63,937 nucleotides of DNA from Polaromonas sp. (GTDB lineage Bacteria; Pseudomonadota; Gammaproteobacteria; Burkholderiales; Burkholderiaceae_C): NCBI GenBank assembly GCA_021153985.1, contig JAJKJM010000176.1:1-63937 (forward strand). Reading direction: 5' to 3'. The stretch's first letter is position 1. The number at the start of each line of letters is the position of its first letter. The notes under the pieces are model-generated. The model was not told the origin of the DNA, searched no databases, and saw only the letters and a program-made list of their open reading frames with translations. This document shows, in pieces, positions 1-8,638 of this stretch. Position numbers and translations under genes: made by a program.

Positions 1-568
1 CATAAATCTCGCCCAGGAAAAACATCGAACCCGCTTCGCGGTTCAGCAGCAGCGTGTGTTTGCCGCGCCAGCCCTGGCCACTGCGCGCGGCCAGCTCGGC
101 TTCCAGCACGGGGGCTGAATCGGTGAACGCGCGGTGGCCCAGTTGCCCTACATGGCCGGAGATGCGCTCGCTGAGCTTTTGCAGGCGGCCGCGCAATATC
201 TTGTGATAGTCCCGGCCGCGTGCATAGACTGACACAATCCCTTCGGCGGGCCGCTGCAGGCGGCTGAACTCCAATGCCTGCCACTCGCCCGGCGCGGCAA
301 CGGTAGAGGCCGGCAGGTAGTCCATGCGCGCCGTGATGACGCTCACCGTGCCGGGAATCAGCTCGGCCGGCCGCGCACGTTTGAGGCCGTGCGAGGCCAT
401 GTAATGCATGTCACCATGAAAGCCCGCCGCCAGCCAGGCCGATAATCCGGGCTCAGCTGACGATAAATCGACACCGGCTATGCCAATTTGCGAAAATCCA
501 AGCTCGCGCGCCCAAGTTTGAATTTGAGAAACGAATTGATGACTGCTCAAAGAGTTGCTGGCGGACAC
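1..568 (-). CDS. queG: Epoxyqueuosine reductase QueG, N-terminal part (runs off the window)
   Basis: Cytosolic cobalamin/iron-sulfur enzyme that reduces epoxyqueuosine to queuosine at the wobble base of certain tRNAs. The reverse-strand reading contains the N-terminal blocks QIGIAGVDLS, GDMHYMA, the TDSAPVLE motif with the conserved Asp, and MFFLGEIY at the window edge. The C-terminal ferredoxin-like [4Fe-4S] half lies outside the window. The frame is open past 568. A GTG at 568 is the most plausible start; a TTG at 550 is an alternative. Neither has a strong ribosome binding site. With the GTG start its first codons overlap the start of the divergent tsaE gene by about 30 bases, an arrangement of queG beside tsaE and amiC that is common in Burkholderiales. 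Confidence 0.88.
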   Translation of the reverse strand, partial: MSASNSLSSHQFVSQIQTWARELGFSQIGIAGVDLSSAEPGLSAWLAAGFHGDMHYMASHGLKRARPAELIPGTVSVITARMDYLPASTVAAPGEWQALEFSRLQRPAEGIVSVYARGRDYHKILRGRLQKLSERISGHVGQLGHRAFTDSAPVLEAELAARSGQGWRGKHTLLLNREAGSMFFLGEIY

Positions 569-1027
569 CCGCTCATTGTAAAAAACATTGCCTGGCCCGA
601 TGAGGCGGCCACGCAAGCGTTTGCGCAGGCGCTGGCCCGCCGCCCCGCCATCGGGCGCGCGCTCATTGAGCTGCAGGGCGATCTGGGCGCCGGCAAGACC
701 ACCTTTGTGCGCCACTTGCTCAAGAGCCTGGGCGTTGAGGGCCGCATCAAAAGCCCCACCTACGCGGTGGTGGAGCCCTACACTCTGCCGGAGATGAACA
801 TCTGGCACTTTGATTTTTATCGCTTCAACGACCCGCGCGAGTGGGAAGAAGCCGGGCTTCGCGACATTTTTGCCAGCACCGGCCTCAAGCTGGTGGAATG
901 GCCGGAAAAGGCGGGCCCGCACCTGCCGCAGCCTGACCTGCTGCTGCACCTGGAAGTCCTGCCGGACGACGGCCGCACGGTCACCCTGACGGCCCGCACG
1001 CCCACCGGCGCGGAACTGCTGGCATGA
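539..1027 (+). CDS. tsaE: tRNA threonylcarbamoyladenosine biosynthesis ATPase TsaE
   Basis: Small P-loop ATPase that works with TsaB and TsaD to add the t6A modification at A37 of ANN-decoding tRNAs. The 162-residue product shows the Walker A motif GDLGAGKTT near residue 50, then SPTYAVVEPY, HFDFYR and LVEWPEKAG, all typical of the family, and has the usual length. I chose the ATG at 539 rather than the in-frame upstream codon at 488, because MTAQRVAG leads directly into the family N-terminus and the longer form would run deep into divergent queG. The stop overlaps the next gene in an ATGA, so tsaE and amiC are probably translationally coupled. Confidence 0.93.
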   Translation: MTAQRVAGGHPLIVKNIAWPDEAATQAFAQALARRPAIGRALIELQGDLGAGKTTFVRHLLKSLGVEGRIKSPTYAVVEPYTLPEMNIWHFDFYRFNDPREWEEAGLRDIFASTGLKLVEWPEKAGPHLPQPDLLLHLEVLPDDGRTVTLTARTPTGAELLA

Positions 1028-2415
1028 CGCGCCGCTCCATCAACCGCCGAAGCGCCCTGCAAATGGGCAGCGTGGTGCTGCTGCTGGGTGTGCAGCACAT
1101 TGCGCGCGGCGCCACCATCGTGGCGGTGCGCGTCTGGCCTTCCAAGGATTACACGCGGCTCACCATCGAATCCGACGGTGAAATCAAGGCGCGCCAGTTC
1201 TTTGTCGCCGAGCCTCCGCGGCTGGCCGTCGACATCGAAGGCATAGACCTGATCCCGGCGCTGCGTGAACTGGTGGCCAAGGTGAGGTCCGACGACCCGA
1301 ACATCTCCGGCATACGGGTCGGGCAAAATGCGCCCGGCGTGGTGCGGCTGGTGATCGATCTGAAGCAAGCCATTCTTCCGCAGGTGTTCACCCTGCCCCC
1401 TGTGGCGGCCTACCAGTACCGGCTGGTGTTTGACCTTTACCCGACGCAGGTCGCCGACCCGCTGGAGGCCTTGATCGCCGAGAAGCTGGCAGACAAGCAG
1501 ACAGGCACCCCTGCAGCCACACCCGGCAGCGACCCGATCGCCGACCTGATCGCCAAACAGTCGGGCAAGCCCGAGGGCAGCAAGCCGCCGCCGGCCGTCG
1601 TCGCCGAAAAAGAAAAAGACAAAACCCCCACGCCGGCCCCAAACCCTGCCATCCCGGGCGCCAAACCCGCACCCGAGGCGCCGCCCCTCGCAAAGGGCAA
1701 GACCGACCGCCTCGTCATCGTGGCACTTGACCCCGGCCACGGCGGTGAAGACCCCGGCGCTGTCGGCCCCGGCGGCACACGCGAGAAAGATGTGGTGCTG
1801 CAAATCGCACACCGCCTGCGCGACCGCATCAACCAGCAGCCCAATATGCGCGCCTACCTCACGCGCGATGCCGATTTTTTTGTGCCGCTGCACGTTCGCG
1901 TGCAAAAGGCGCGGCGTGTGCAGGCCGACCTCTTCATCAGCATCCATGCCGACGCCTTCTTCACGGCACGCCCGCAAGGCGCCAGCGTGTTTGCGCTCAG
2001 CGAAAAGGGTGCGTCCAGCAGCGCCGCACGCTGGATTGCCGACAAGGAAAATTCAGCCGACCTGGTGGGTGGCATCAACGTCAAGGCCAAAGACGCGCAA
2101 GTGCAAAAGGCCCTGCTGGACATGAGCACCACCGCGCAAATCAACGACAGCCTGAAGCTGGGCAGCGCCATGCTGGGCGAGATCGGCAATGTCGGCAAGT
2201 TGCACAAGCCGAAGGTGGAGCAAGCCGGCTTCGCGGTGCTCAAGGCGCCCGACATTCCCAGCGTACTGGTAGAGACCGCCTTCATCAGCAACCCCGACGA
2301 GGAAGCCAGGCTGCGCAGCGAGGCCTACCAGATCCAGCTGGCGGACGCGCTGATGCGTGGCATCTCGCGTTACTTCGCGCGCAATCCGCCGCTGGCGCGC
2401 AACCGCGCGGTGTAA
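1024..2415 (+). CDS. amiC: N-acetylmuramoyl-L-alanine amidase AmiC, Tat-exported
   Basis: Periplasmic zinc amidase that cleaves the amide bond between MurNAc and the stem peptide and splits septal murein during daughter-cell separation. The 463-residue protein starts with a twin-arginine type signal (NRRSALQMG followed by a hydrophobic stretch), then an AMIN domain (about 30-140) for septal targeting, a Pro/Ala/Lys-rich linker (about 165-225) and an Amidase_3 domain to the C-terminus. Visible zinc and catalytic motifs are DPGHGGEDPGA, the Glu of REKDVVL, SIHADA and VLVETAFISNPDEE. It overlaps tsaE by four bases. The tsaE-amiC pairing is common in beta- and gammaproteobacteria. Confidence 0.93.
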   Translation: MTRRSINRRSALQMGSVVLLLGVQHIARGATIVAVRVWPSKDYTRLTIESDGEIKARQFFVAEPPRLAVDIEGIDLIPALRELVAKVRSDDPNISGIRVGQNAPGVVRLVIDLKQAILPQVFTLPPVAAYQYRLVFDLYPTQVADPLEALIAEKLADKQTGTPAATPGSDPIADLIAKQSGKPEGSKPPPAVVAEKEKDKTPTPAPNPAIPGAKPAPEAPPLAKGKTDRLVIVALDPGHGGEDPGAVGPGGTREKDVVLQIAHRLRDRINQQPNMRAYLTRDADFFVPLHVRVQKARRVQADLFISIHADAFFTARPQGASVFALSEKGASSSAARWIADKENSADLVGGINVKAKDAQVQKALLDMSTTAQINDSLKLGSAMLGEIGNVGKLHKPKVEQAGFAVLKAPDIPSVLVETAFISNPDEEARLRSEAYQIQLADALMRGISRYFARNPPLARNRAV

Positions 2416-2669
2416 GGTCTGTTTCCCTTGCCCAACAGACAAACACACCTGTAGCACTTCAGGCTGCAAAAAACCGGTCTGCCCCTGCAAGAATCCGCAG
2501 AGGATTACCGCAAAAGGCCCCATAGGGCCGACAGTTCGCGGCGACCTTCTCCTACACCTCCTGGGCCGCGCTGCCCCTACATTGAGGTCACAGGCAAAGC
2601 CGGGACATCCCAACACCACAGTGTGAATGTCAACAGCAAGCGCCTGAACTCTTAGTAAAGGTAAAAACC
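2416..2669. other. Intergenic stretch between amiC and the small lipoprotein gene
   Basis: About 250 bases without a credible gene. It holds a short GC-rich dyad (GGCCCCATAGGGCC near 2515) that may end amiC transcription, and a ribosome binding site region (AAAGG) just before 2670. I see no clear sigma-70 promoter boxes. Confidence 0.4.
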
Positions 2670-2885
2670 ATGAACACGAAACTTATCTTGTCGACCGCAG
2701 CAGCAGCGGCACTCATCGGCCTCGGCGGTTGCAGCACCAACCCGACAAACGCACAAATCGGCACCGGCGTTGGCGCTGTGGCCGGCGGCCTGGTGGGCAA
2801 TGCCGTGTTCGGCAGCACGCTGGGCACCGTAGGCGGCGCCGCAGCAGGTGCGCTGATCGGTAACGAGGTCGGCAAGAAGCGCTGA
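2670..2885 (+). CDS. Small glycine-zipper lipoprotein (OsmB-like)
   Basis: The 71-residue product has a lipoprotein signal with lipobox LGGC at about residues 18-21. A glycine-zipper segment follows, with repeated G-x3-G spacing (GTGVGAVAGGLVG, GTVGGAAAGALIG) typical of the OsmB/SlyB class of small outer-membrane-associated lipoproteins. It ends in charged EVGKKR. It is predicted to be lipidated and membrane-inserted. The exact role is unknown; OsmB-like proteins are often stress-induced. It stands alone between amiC and the convergent oxygenase genes. AAAGG lies about ten bases before the ATG. Confidence 0.8.
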   Translation: MNTKLILSTAAAAALIGLGGCSTNPTNAQIGTGVGAVAGGLVGNAVFGSTLGTVGGAAAGALIGNEVGKKR

Positions 2886-2918
2886 TCGCGCAACCGGGGT
2901 GTTCGCCAAAGGCGGGCG

Positions 2919-3413
2919 CTACACCGGATAGATCAGCGAGTTGAGGATCATCTCGCTGTCATACACACAAAGACGGCTCCTGAATTTCAGTGAGCCGTCT
3001 TTTTTGATGAGCTCGTCGATATAGCGGCCTACGTTGTAGACCTCGCTCACGCCGCCCGGCTTGGTCCGGAAAACCGCATAGTTCGCTTCGGCACAGACGA
3101 CATCCCCGTTCAACGAAACAATGCGCGCCGGGCTGATGATGTGGCGCATGTAGTACGGCCCGTGATAGATCGTCTGCGTAACGCCATACACCCGGTCTTT
3201 CATCATGCCTTGGCTTTCCAGCGCCATCAGGGCCAGCGGCAGGCCCCGGTCGAAGTTCTCGCGGGCTTGCACCTTGTAGCGGCCGTCTTCCACAAAAAAT
3301 TCGGGCCACTCTTCAAAACGCTTTTCGTCCAGCGCCGCCGCATAGGCCGCGTTAAGCTGGTCCACCTCTTGTTGCAGCATCAGGCGCTGCAGCCCTTGTT
3401 CGCTTGCCGTCAT
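2919..3413 (-). CDS. Aromatic-ring hydroxylating oxygenase, small (beta) subunit, salicylate 5-hydroxylase-like
   Basis: The 164-residue protein belongs to the SnoaL-fold beta-subunit family of Rieske oxygenases. It is structural and has no metal site. Recognisable parts are the N-terminal helix LQQEVDQLNAAYAAALDEKRFEEWP, FFVEDGRYKV and the C-terminal SLKFRSRLCVYDSEMI. The length fits NagH-type subunits. I start at the ATG at 3413, whose ATGA overlaps the stop of the alpha-subunit gene, instead of the longer open frame. It is translationally coupled to the alpha subunit and presumably forms an alpha3beta3 oxygenase with it. Confidence 0.87.
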   Translation of the reverse strand: MTASEQGLQRLMLQQEVDQLNAAYAAALDEKRFEEWPEFFVEDGRYKVQARENFDRGLPLALMALESQGMMKDRVYGVTQTIYHGPYYMRHIISPARIVSLNGDVVCAEANYAVFRTKPGGVSEVYNVGRYIDELIKKDGSLKFRSRLCVYDSEMILNSLIYPV

Positions 3414-4744
3414 AGGCCCATGACTTTCTTCCAGTAGCCATACATGCTGCGGATCAAGGTTTCGGTGACCATGTGCTCGGTCATCTCGGTGCCGGTGCCG
3501 CCCAGCTCGCACAAGGTGGAGCCGCTGTCGCCCGCCTGCGTAAAGCCGGCCTGGCTGAATTCGATCACTTCGCCGTCGTCGGCACTCACAAAACCCGCTG
3601 GGCCGAACAGGTTGGCCTGGCGCAGCCGGCGCTGCGTCATCTCGGGCGTGTCGTCGGCAAAGCCGAAATGCGTCCAGATGAAATCAAACTCGCCCTGGCC
3701 GCGCGGCACGATGTGGCGGGTGCTCAGCGAATTGACCTGCTGCTGGATGATGAGGCTGGGAAACAGCGTGATCATGGTGACGGTAGGCATGATGTCGCTG
3801 CCCGGGTTGGAAGGGTCAGGCACTTTCCACCAGGGTTCGGGCACCACGTCCAGCAGGCGGTCATCATGCAGGGCCATATTGGCCTTGAACGAGGTCACGC
3901 CTTCAGTCACGGCGGCGTTCTGTCCGCCTTCATTGCGGCGCGAAATCATCACCGCGTGGCGGCCTTCTCCGTCCATCACCATGCGGCTCTTCTGGTCGGC
4001 GCGCCACAAGCCGAAGGTGACGAACCAGGTGTGCAGCAGGCCCGGGTGATAAGGGTCCTTGATGTTTTCCATCATCAGCTTCCAGTTGCCCGGAATGCGC
4101 TGGCGGTTGTAGCCCAGCAGGGTCAGCTTGCGTGGGCCTTCCGGGCCTTTGAAAACGCGGTCCAGCCACGGCATGACCTGCGGGCCCAGGTAGTCTTCGA
4201 GCGGCTCGGTATCTTCGCTGAAGGTGGCAAACACCAGACCGTGCAGCACCGCCACGCGCAGCTTGGTCAGGCCGTGGTCCTTCAGGTCAAAACCCTCCGG
4301 CATGCCGCCGTTGACGCAATCGGCTTCTTTCACGCCGTCCTTGAAGGGCAAACCCGCCAGGTCGCCGTTGAGTTTGTACGTCCACTGGTGATACGGGCAC
4401 ACAAAGCTGCGGGCATTGCCTTGCGGGTTCTGGCAAAAACGCACGCCGCGGTGGGCGCAGCGGTTTTCGACCACGCGTATGCCGTGGTCGGTGGCGCGGT
4501 CCTTAGGCGCAATGCGGTCGCGCACCATCAGCACCTGGCGCTCGCCCACATGGGTGAGCCTGTAATCGCCCACGTTCGGAATCTCTGCCTCAAGGCCCAC
4601 GTAGCACCAGTGCGCGCCATAGAAGATTTTTTCCAGCTCGCGCTGGTAAAGCTGGGCGTCCGTGTAGGCCCAGAAAGGGACGCGGCTGGAGCCGGGCTGG
4701 GTCCAGCGGGAAAGCTCGGTGCTTGAAAGGGGCGGCGCGTTCAT
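3410..4744 (-). CDS. Rieske non-heme iron oxygenase, large (alpha) subunit, salicylate 5-hydroxylase-like
   Basis: Catalytic subunit of a ring-hydroxylating oxygenase. The Rieske [2Fe-2S] ligands are visible as CAHRGV and CPYHQW near residues 90-115. The catalytic mononuclear iron site is ENIKDPYHPGLLH near residue 220, with the bridging Asp and two His. From memory, long blocks match NagG, the large subunit of salicylate 5-hydroxylase: SRVPFWAYT near the N-terminus, GNWKLMMENIKDPYHPGLLH, RLRQANLFGPAGFVSADDG, and the C-terminal MVTETLIRSMYGYW. The substrate is thus probably salicylate or a related benzoate, by inference only. No ferredoxin or reductase gene lies in this window, so electron donors must come from elsewhere. 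The start is the ATG at 4744 (MNAPP); an upstream in-frame ATG at 4756 is possible. Confidence 0.88.
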   Translation of the reverse strand: MNAPPLSSTELSRWTQPGSSRVPFWAYTDAQLYQRELEKIFYGAHWCYVGLEAEIPNVGDYRLTHVGERQVLMVRDRIAPKDRATDHGIRVVENRCAHRGVRFCQNPQGNARSFVCPYHQWTYKLNGDLAGLPFKDGVKEADCVNGGMPEGFDLKDHGLTKLRVAVLHGLVFATFSEDTEPLEDYLGPQVMPWLDRVFKGPEGPRKLTLLGYNRQRIPGNWKLMMENIKDPYHPGLLHTWFVTFGLWRADQKSRMVMDGEGRHAVMISRRNEGGQNAAVTEGVTSFKANMALHDDRLLDVVPEPWWKVPDPSNPGSDIMPTVTMITLFPSLIIQQQVNSLSTRHIVPRGQGEFDFIWTHFGFADDTPEMTQRRLRQANLFGPAGFVSADDGEVIEFSQAGFTQAGDSGSTLCELGGTGTEMTEHMVTETLIRSMYGYWKKVMGL

Positions 4745-4870
4745 GGGTCCTCGCACAGAAAGTGGGATGCGGGATAAATCATACGCTTACTTATTAATTT
4801 CCGGCATTCGGGGTTTACCCGTCTCAGCGCGGGTTTTCTGCCCTGCCTTCCCTGCTTTCCCCGGTGAACT

Positions 4871-5530
4871 TCAGACGGAGGAAGCGGACGACATCGACTT
4901 GCGCCTGGCCTTCCAGGCGCCAAAAATCACAATCAGGCCGGGAATGAAGATCATGGCCCAGATAATTTTGTCGAGGTGGGTTTTGACAAAAGGAATGTTG
5001 CCGAAGAAGTAACCCACTGTCACGATGCCGCCCACCCACAGCGCGCCGCCCGCGACGTCGTACAGCGTGAACTTGCTGCGTGTCATTTGCGATACCCCGG
5101 CCACAAAGGGAGCGAAGGTACGCAGAAAAGGCATGAAGCGCGCAGCCACGATGGTGATGCCTCCATAGCGCTCATAAAACGCATGCGCCTGGTTGAACGC
5201 CTTCTTGTTGAAGAACTTCGAGTCTTCCCACTGGAACACCTTGGGACCGAAATAATGGCCGATGGTGTAGTTGGACTGGTTGCCCAGCACAGCGGCGGCA
5301 AACAGCAGGCCCACCGACAGCGGATAGCTCATCAGCCCCACGCCGCACATCGCACCCACTACAAACAGCAGCGAGTCACCCGGCAGAAAGGGCATGACCA
5401 CCACGCCGGTTTCGACAAAAATAATAATGAACAAGAGCGCGTAGACCCAGGCGCCGTAGCTGGTGACGAAGGCCTCCAGGTGCTTGTCGACGTGAAGGAT
5501 GAAATCGATGAGAAAGGTAGCTAGTTCCAT
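4871..5530 (-). CDS. DedA family (SNARE-associated/VTT) membrane protein
   Basis: The 219-residue inner-membrane protein of the DedA/VTT family, proposed flippases or transporters for polyprenyl phosphate and phospholipids that support envelope homeostasis. The family motifs are clear: FLPGDSLLF near residue 50 and ARFMPFLRTFAPFVAG near residue 130, with the essential Arg residues. Several hydrophobic helices and a basic C-terminus (KARRKS) follow. I start at the ATG at 5530 (MELATF); the longer open frame upstream runs antisense to mutL. It is divergent from mutL, with about 165 bases between the start codons. Confidence 0.88.
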   Translation of the reverse strand: MELATFLIDFILHVDKHLEAFVTSYGAWVYALLFIIIFVETGVVVMPFLPGDSLLFVVGAMCGVGLMSYPLSVGLLFAAAVLGNQSNYTIGHYFGPKVFQWEDSKFFNKKAFNQAHAFYERYGGITIVAARFMPFLRTFAPFVAGVSQMTRSKFTLYDVAGGALWVGGIVTVGYFFGNIPFVKTHLDKIIWAMIFIPGLIVIFGAWKARRKSMSSASSV

Positions 5531-5696
5531 ACGGCCGATTTTGACAGGTATGAAACCCCCACAACAGACCGTGACACAACGGTACAACGGCACGGCCAGC
5601 AGAAAATTACAACTTCGTTCTTCAAGCCCGTGCCGGCGATCAGGCTCTGCCATGTTGTTCATCGGTAAAAGGGGCGAAGCTCTAAAATCCCCAGCA

Positions 5697-7634
5697 ATGA
5701 CCTCCTCGACCACCCGCCGCCCTATCCGCGAGCTTCCCGACGAACTGATCAGCCAGATTGCCGCGGGCGAGGTGGTGGAGCGCCCGGCCTCGGTCGTGCG
5801 CGAACTGGTCGACAACGCGCTGGATGCCGGCGCCACGCAAGTGACGGTGCGCCTGCTGGCCGGCGGCGTGCGCCTGATCCTGGTGGAAGACGACGGCTTT
5901 GGCATTCCGCGCGAAGAACTGCCGGTGGCGCTGCGCCGCCATGCCACCAGCAAGATCGCCTCGCTGCAAGACCTTGAAGCCGTGGGCACCATGGGTTTTC
6001 GGGGTGAAGCGCTGGCCGCCATCAATTCGATTGCGGACATGAGCCTGCTGTCCAGGACCGCCGCCGATGAACACGCCTGGCAACTCGACGGACGCACCGG
6101 CGAACTCAAGCCCGCGCCGCGCAGCCGAGGCACCAGCGTGGAAGTGCGTGAACTGTTTTACGCCACGCCGGCGCGCCGTAAATTTTTGAAAACCGACGCC
6201 ACCGAGCTGGCCCACTGCATCGAGGCGGTGCGCCGCCACGCGCTGGTGCGGCCCGATGTGGGCTTCGCCATCTGGCACGAAGGCAAGCTGGTAGAACAGT
6301 GGCGCGCCGCCACGGGCGACAAGGCCCACCAGCAGCGCCTGGCCGATGTGCTGGGCAGCGAGTTTGTCGAGCAGTCGGTCAACGTCAGCTACGAGAGCAG
6401 CGCCCGCCGCGCCGACGGCTTGCCCGCCGTGCGCGTGTGGGGCGTGGCCGGCATCCCGGACGCCGCCCGTTCACGCGCCGACCAGCAGTTCGCCTACGTT
6501 AACGGCCGCTATGTGCGCGACAAGGTGCTCACGCATGCGGCACGCAGCGCCTATGAAGACGTGCTGCACGGCCACCGCCAGCCGGTGTATGCGCTGTATG
6601 TCGAGATCGACCCGTCCCGTGTGGATGTGAATGTGCACCCGACCAAGATCGAGGTGCGCTTTCGCGACAGCCGCGAGGTGCACCAGGCGGTGCGCCATGC
6701 GACGGAAAACGCGCTGGCCGTCCCCCGCTCAGCCGCGGCAGCGCCCTCTGCCACAGCAGAGATGCCCAGCGGGACTTTAGAGTCAAATCGGCCTTTCGCC
6801 CAGGCAGGATGGGCGCAGCCAGCTATTAATTTTGTAGCAAACGGCGGCAGCCGGGTTTCGGACTTTGAGGCCATGTGGCCGGCGCGGCCGCAGGTCCCCG
6901 GCTCAAATGGATTCGGAGCAGGTAACACCGATTCGCCTGCGTTCACTGCTCCAGGCGTCGGCATGCCCAATGCCTATACCGCGGCCAGCAGCCCCGCCGT
7001 CAACGGCGGTGACAGCGCCTTCACGCCCCTTCCTTCCGGCGACTGGCCGTTGGGCCGCGCCATCGCCCAATTGCAGGGCATTTATGTGCTGGCCGAAAAC
7101 ACCCAGGGCCTGGTCATCGTCGACATGCATGCGGCCCATGAGCGCATCGTTTATGAGCGCCTGAAAACACAGATGGACGCCGGCGACGGCGCCAGCATCG
7201 CCAGCCAGCCGCTGCTCATTCCTGCCACCTTTGCCGCCAGCCCGCAGGAAGTAGCCACCGCCGAAGCCAGCGCCCAGACCCTGGCGACACTGGGCCTGGA
7301 GATCACGCCCTTCTCGCCAAAAACGCTGGCCGTGCGTGCCGTGCCCACCAGCCTGGCCCAAGGCGATGCGGTGGAACTGGCCCGCAGCGTATTGGCGGAA
7401 CTGGCCCAGCACGACGCCAGCACCGTGATCCAGCGGGCGCAAAACGAATTGCTGTCGACCATGGCCTGCCACGGCGCGGTGCGTGCCAACCGCAAGCTCA
7501 CGATGGACGAGATGAACGCCCTCTTGCGTCAGATGGAAGCCACAGAGCGCTCAGACCAATGCAACCATGGCCGGCCGACCTGGCGGCAGGTCAGCATCAA
7601 AGAGCTGGACGCGCTCTTTATGCGCGGGCGCTAA
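5697..7634 (+). CDS. mutL: DNA mismatch repair protein MutL
   Basis: Cytosolic GHKL ATPase that couples MutS mismatch recognition to downstream repair. The 645-residue protein has the N-terminal ATPase domain (about 1-340) with PDELISQIAAGEVVERPASV, ELVDNALDAGAT, DDGFGI, ATSKI and MGFRGEAL. A variable linker follows, then the C-terminal dimerisation domain (about 450-645) ending in CNHGRPTWRQ. No endonuclease DQHA motif is seen; instead it has MHAAHERI. I chose the ATG at 5697 because the longer frame reads into the divergent dedA leader. The linker at residues 363-381 is encoded by a 56-nt dispersed element inserted in frame (6783-6838). Confidence 0.96.
   Translation: MTSSTTRRPIRELPDELISQIAAGEVVERPASVVRELVDNALDAGATQVTVRLLAGGVRLILVEDDGFGIPREELPVALRRHATSKIASLQDLEAVGTMGFRGEALAAINSIADMSLLSRTAADEHAWQLDGRTGELKPAPRSRGTSVEVRELFYATPARRKFLKTDATELAHCIEAVRRHALVRPDVGFAIWHEGKLVEQWRAATGDKAHQQRLADVLGSEFVEQSVNVSYESSARRADGLPAVRVWGVAGIPDAARSRADQQFAYVNGRYVRDKVLTHAARSAYEDVLHGHRQPVYALYVEIDPSRVDVNVHPTKIEVRFRDSREVHQAVRHATENALAVPRSAAAAPSATAEMPSGTLESNRPFAQAGWAQPAINFVANGGSRVSDFEAMWPARPQVPGSNGFGAGNTDSPAFTAPGVGMPNAYTAASSPAVNGGDSAFTPLPSGDWPLGRAIAQLQGIYVLAENTQGLVIVDMHAAHERIVYERLKTQMDAGDGASIASQPLLIPATFAASPQEVATAEASAQTLATLGLEITPFSPKTLAVRAVPTSLAQGDAVELARSVLAELAQHDASTVIQRAQNELLSTMACHGAVRANRKLTMDEMNALLRQMEATERSDQCNHGRPTWRQVSIKELDALFMRGR
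6783..6838 (+). repeat. 56-nt dispersed coding element, copy in mutL (sense orientation)
   Basis: Arm TCAAATCGGC/CTTTCGCCCAG (21 nt), variable spacer GCAGGATGGGCGCAGCCA (18 nt), hairpin GCTAT-N7-GTAGC (17 nt). Codon-aligned with mutL (TCA-AAT-CGG...). It encodes SNRPFAQ...AINFVA in the interdomain linker. A second small dyad GCCCA-N7-TGGGC spans the arm and spacer. Confidence 0.85.
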
Positions 7635-7783
7635 CGCCCTCTGGCTTTTCGTAACTTCACGGCGCGGAGACCGGCCGGAAGACGTGCGGGCTAGAGAATT
7701 GCATGCCCGAAGCTGCTACTGGTCGGGCAACAGTCAGGGAAAACGCGGCCCCTGAGAACTTTTTGGACAGGGTTCACTCAATC

Positions 7784-8638
7784 ATGACCATGAAACGCTG
7801 GCACCTTTTCACCTCCTTTGGCATGGCGCTGGCGTTGCTGGCCGGTTGCGCCACCCTCGACGAAAAACAGCGCGCCTGGATCTTCCAGCCCAGCGACCGC
7901 ACCTGGAGCGGCGGCGCCGCGGCGGCTGTCGGCATGGACGACGTCTGGATTGACTTCACCTCCGCCGTCAGCGAGCAGCCGGTCCGCCTGCACGGCCTCT
8001 GGGTGGCCAGCGACAGGCCCGATGCCGACAAGGGCCCGGTGATGCTGTACCTGCATGGCGCGCGCTTCAACGTCACCGGCTCCGCGCCGCGCATGCGCCG
8101 CATGCAGGAGCTGGGCTTTTCAGTGTTGGCCATCGACTACCGCGGCTTCGGCAAAAGCACCAACGAGCTGCCGTCTGAAAAATCCGCCTATGAAGACGCC
8201 CGCGCCGCCTGGGACTGGCTGGCCAAAACCTACCCCAACCGGCCCCGCTACATCTTTGGCCACTCCCTGGGCGGGCCCATCGCCATCAATCTGGCCACCG
8301 AGGTGGCCGACGAGCGCGGCACCATTGTCGAAAGCACCTTCACCTCCATCGCCGATGTGGTGAGCAGTTCCCCGCAATGGGGCTGGATGCCGGTGTCGCT
8401 GCTGATCACGCAGCGCTTTGAGGCCGTGCGCAAGGTGAGCAAAATCGGCTCGCCGCTGCTGGTGGTGCACGGTGACGAAGACCGGCTGATCCTGCCGGGC
8501 CTGGGACGCAAGCTCTATGAGGCCGCCGCGGAGCCCAAACTCTTCATGCTGGTCGAAGGCGGCTCACACCATAACGCCAACCTCATCGGGCAACCTCAGT
8601 ACCGGGAAGCGCTGGCGCAACTTTTTGACCTGAAATAG
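7784..8638 (+). CDS. Alpha/beta hydrolase lipoprotein
   Basis: The 284-residue protein begins with a lipoprotein signal ending in lipobox LLAGC near residue 22, so it is probably anchored in the envelope. An alpha/beta-hydrolase fold follows: the oxyanion-loop region YLHGARFNV, IDYRGFGKS, nucleophile elbow GHSLGG, acid candidate HGDEDRL and catalytic His in GGSHHN. Fold and triad are typical of the BEM46/YqkD-like serine hydrolases; the substrate is unknown. I start at the ATG at 7784; a second ATG six bases later is equally possible. It sits between mutL and amtB on the same strand with no tight coupling. Confidence 0.83.
   Translation: MTMKRWHLFTSFGMALALLAGCATLDEKQRAWIFQPSDRTWSGGAAAAVGMDDVWIDFTSAVSEQPVRLHGLWVASDRPDADKGPVMLYLHGARFNVTGSAPRMRRMQELGFSVLAIDYRGFGKSTNELPSEKSAYEDARAAWDWLAKTYPNRPRYIFGHSLGGPIAINLATEVADERGTIVESTFTSIADVVSSSPQWGWMPVSLLITQRFEAVRKVSKIGSPLLVVHGDEDRLILPGLGRKLYEAAAEPKLFMLVEGGSHHNANLIGQPQYREALAQLFDLK

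Noticed and set aside
817-1977. Long minus-strand open frame over tsaE/amiC
   Set aside because: It is the antisense shadow of two well-supported genes, with low-complexity residue content and no family match; high GC keeps antisense frames open.
3473-4726. 417-codon plus-strand frame opposite the oxygenase alpha subunit
   Set aside because: Shadow frame; the Rieske and iron motifs are clear on the other strand.
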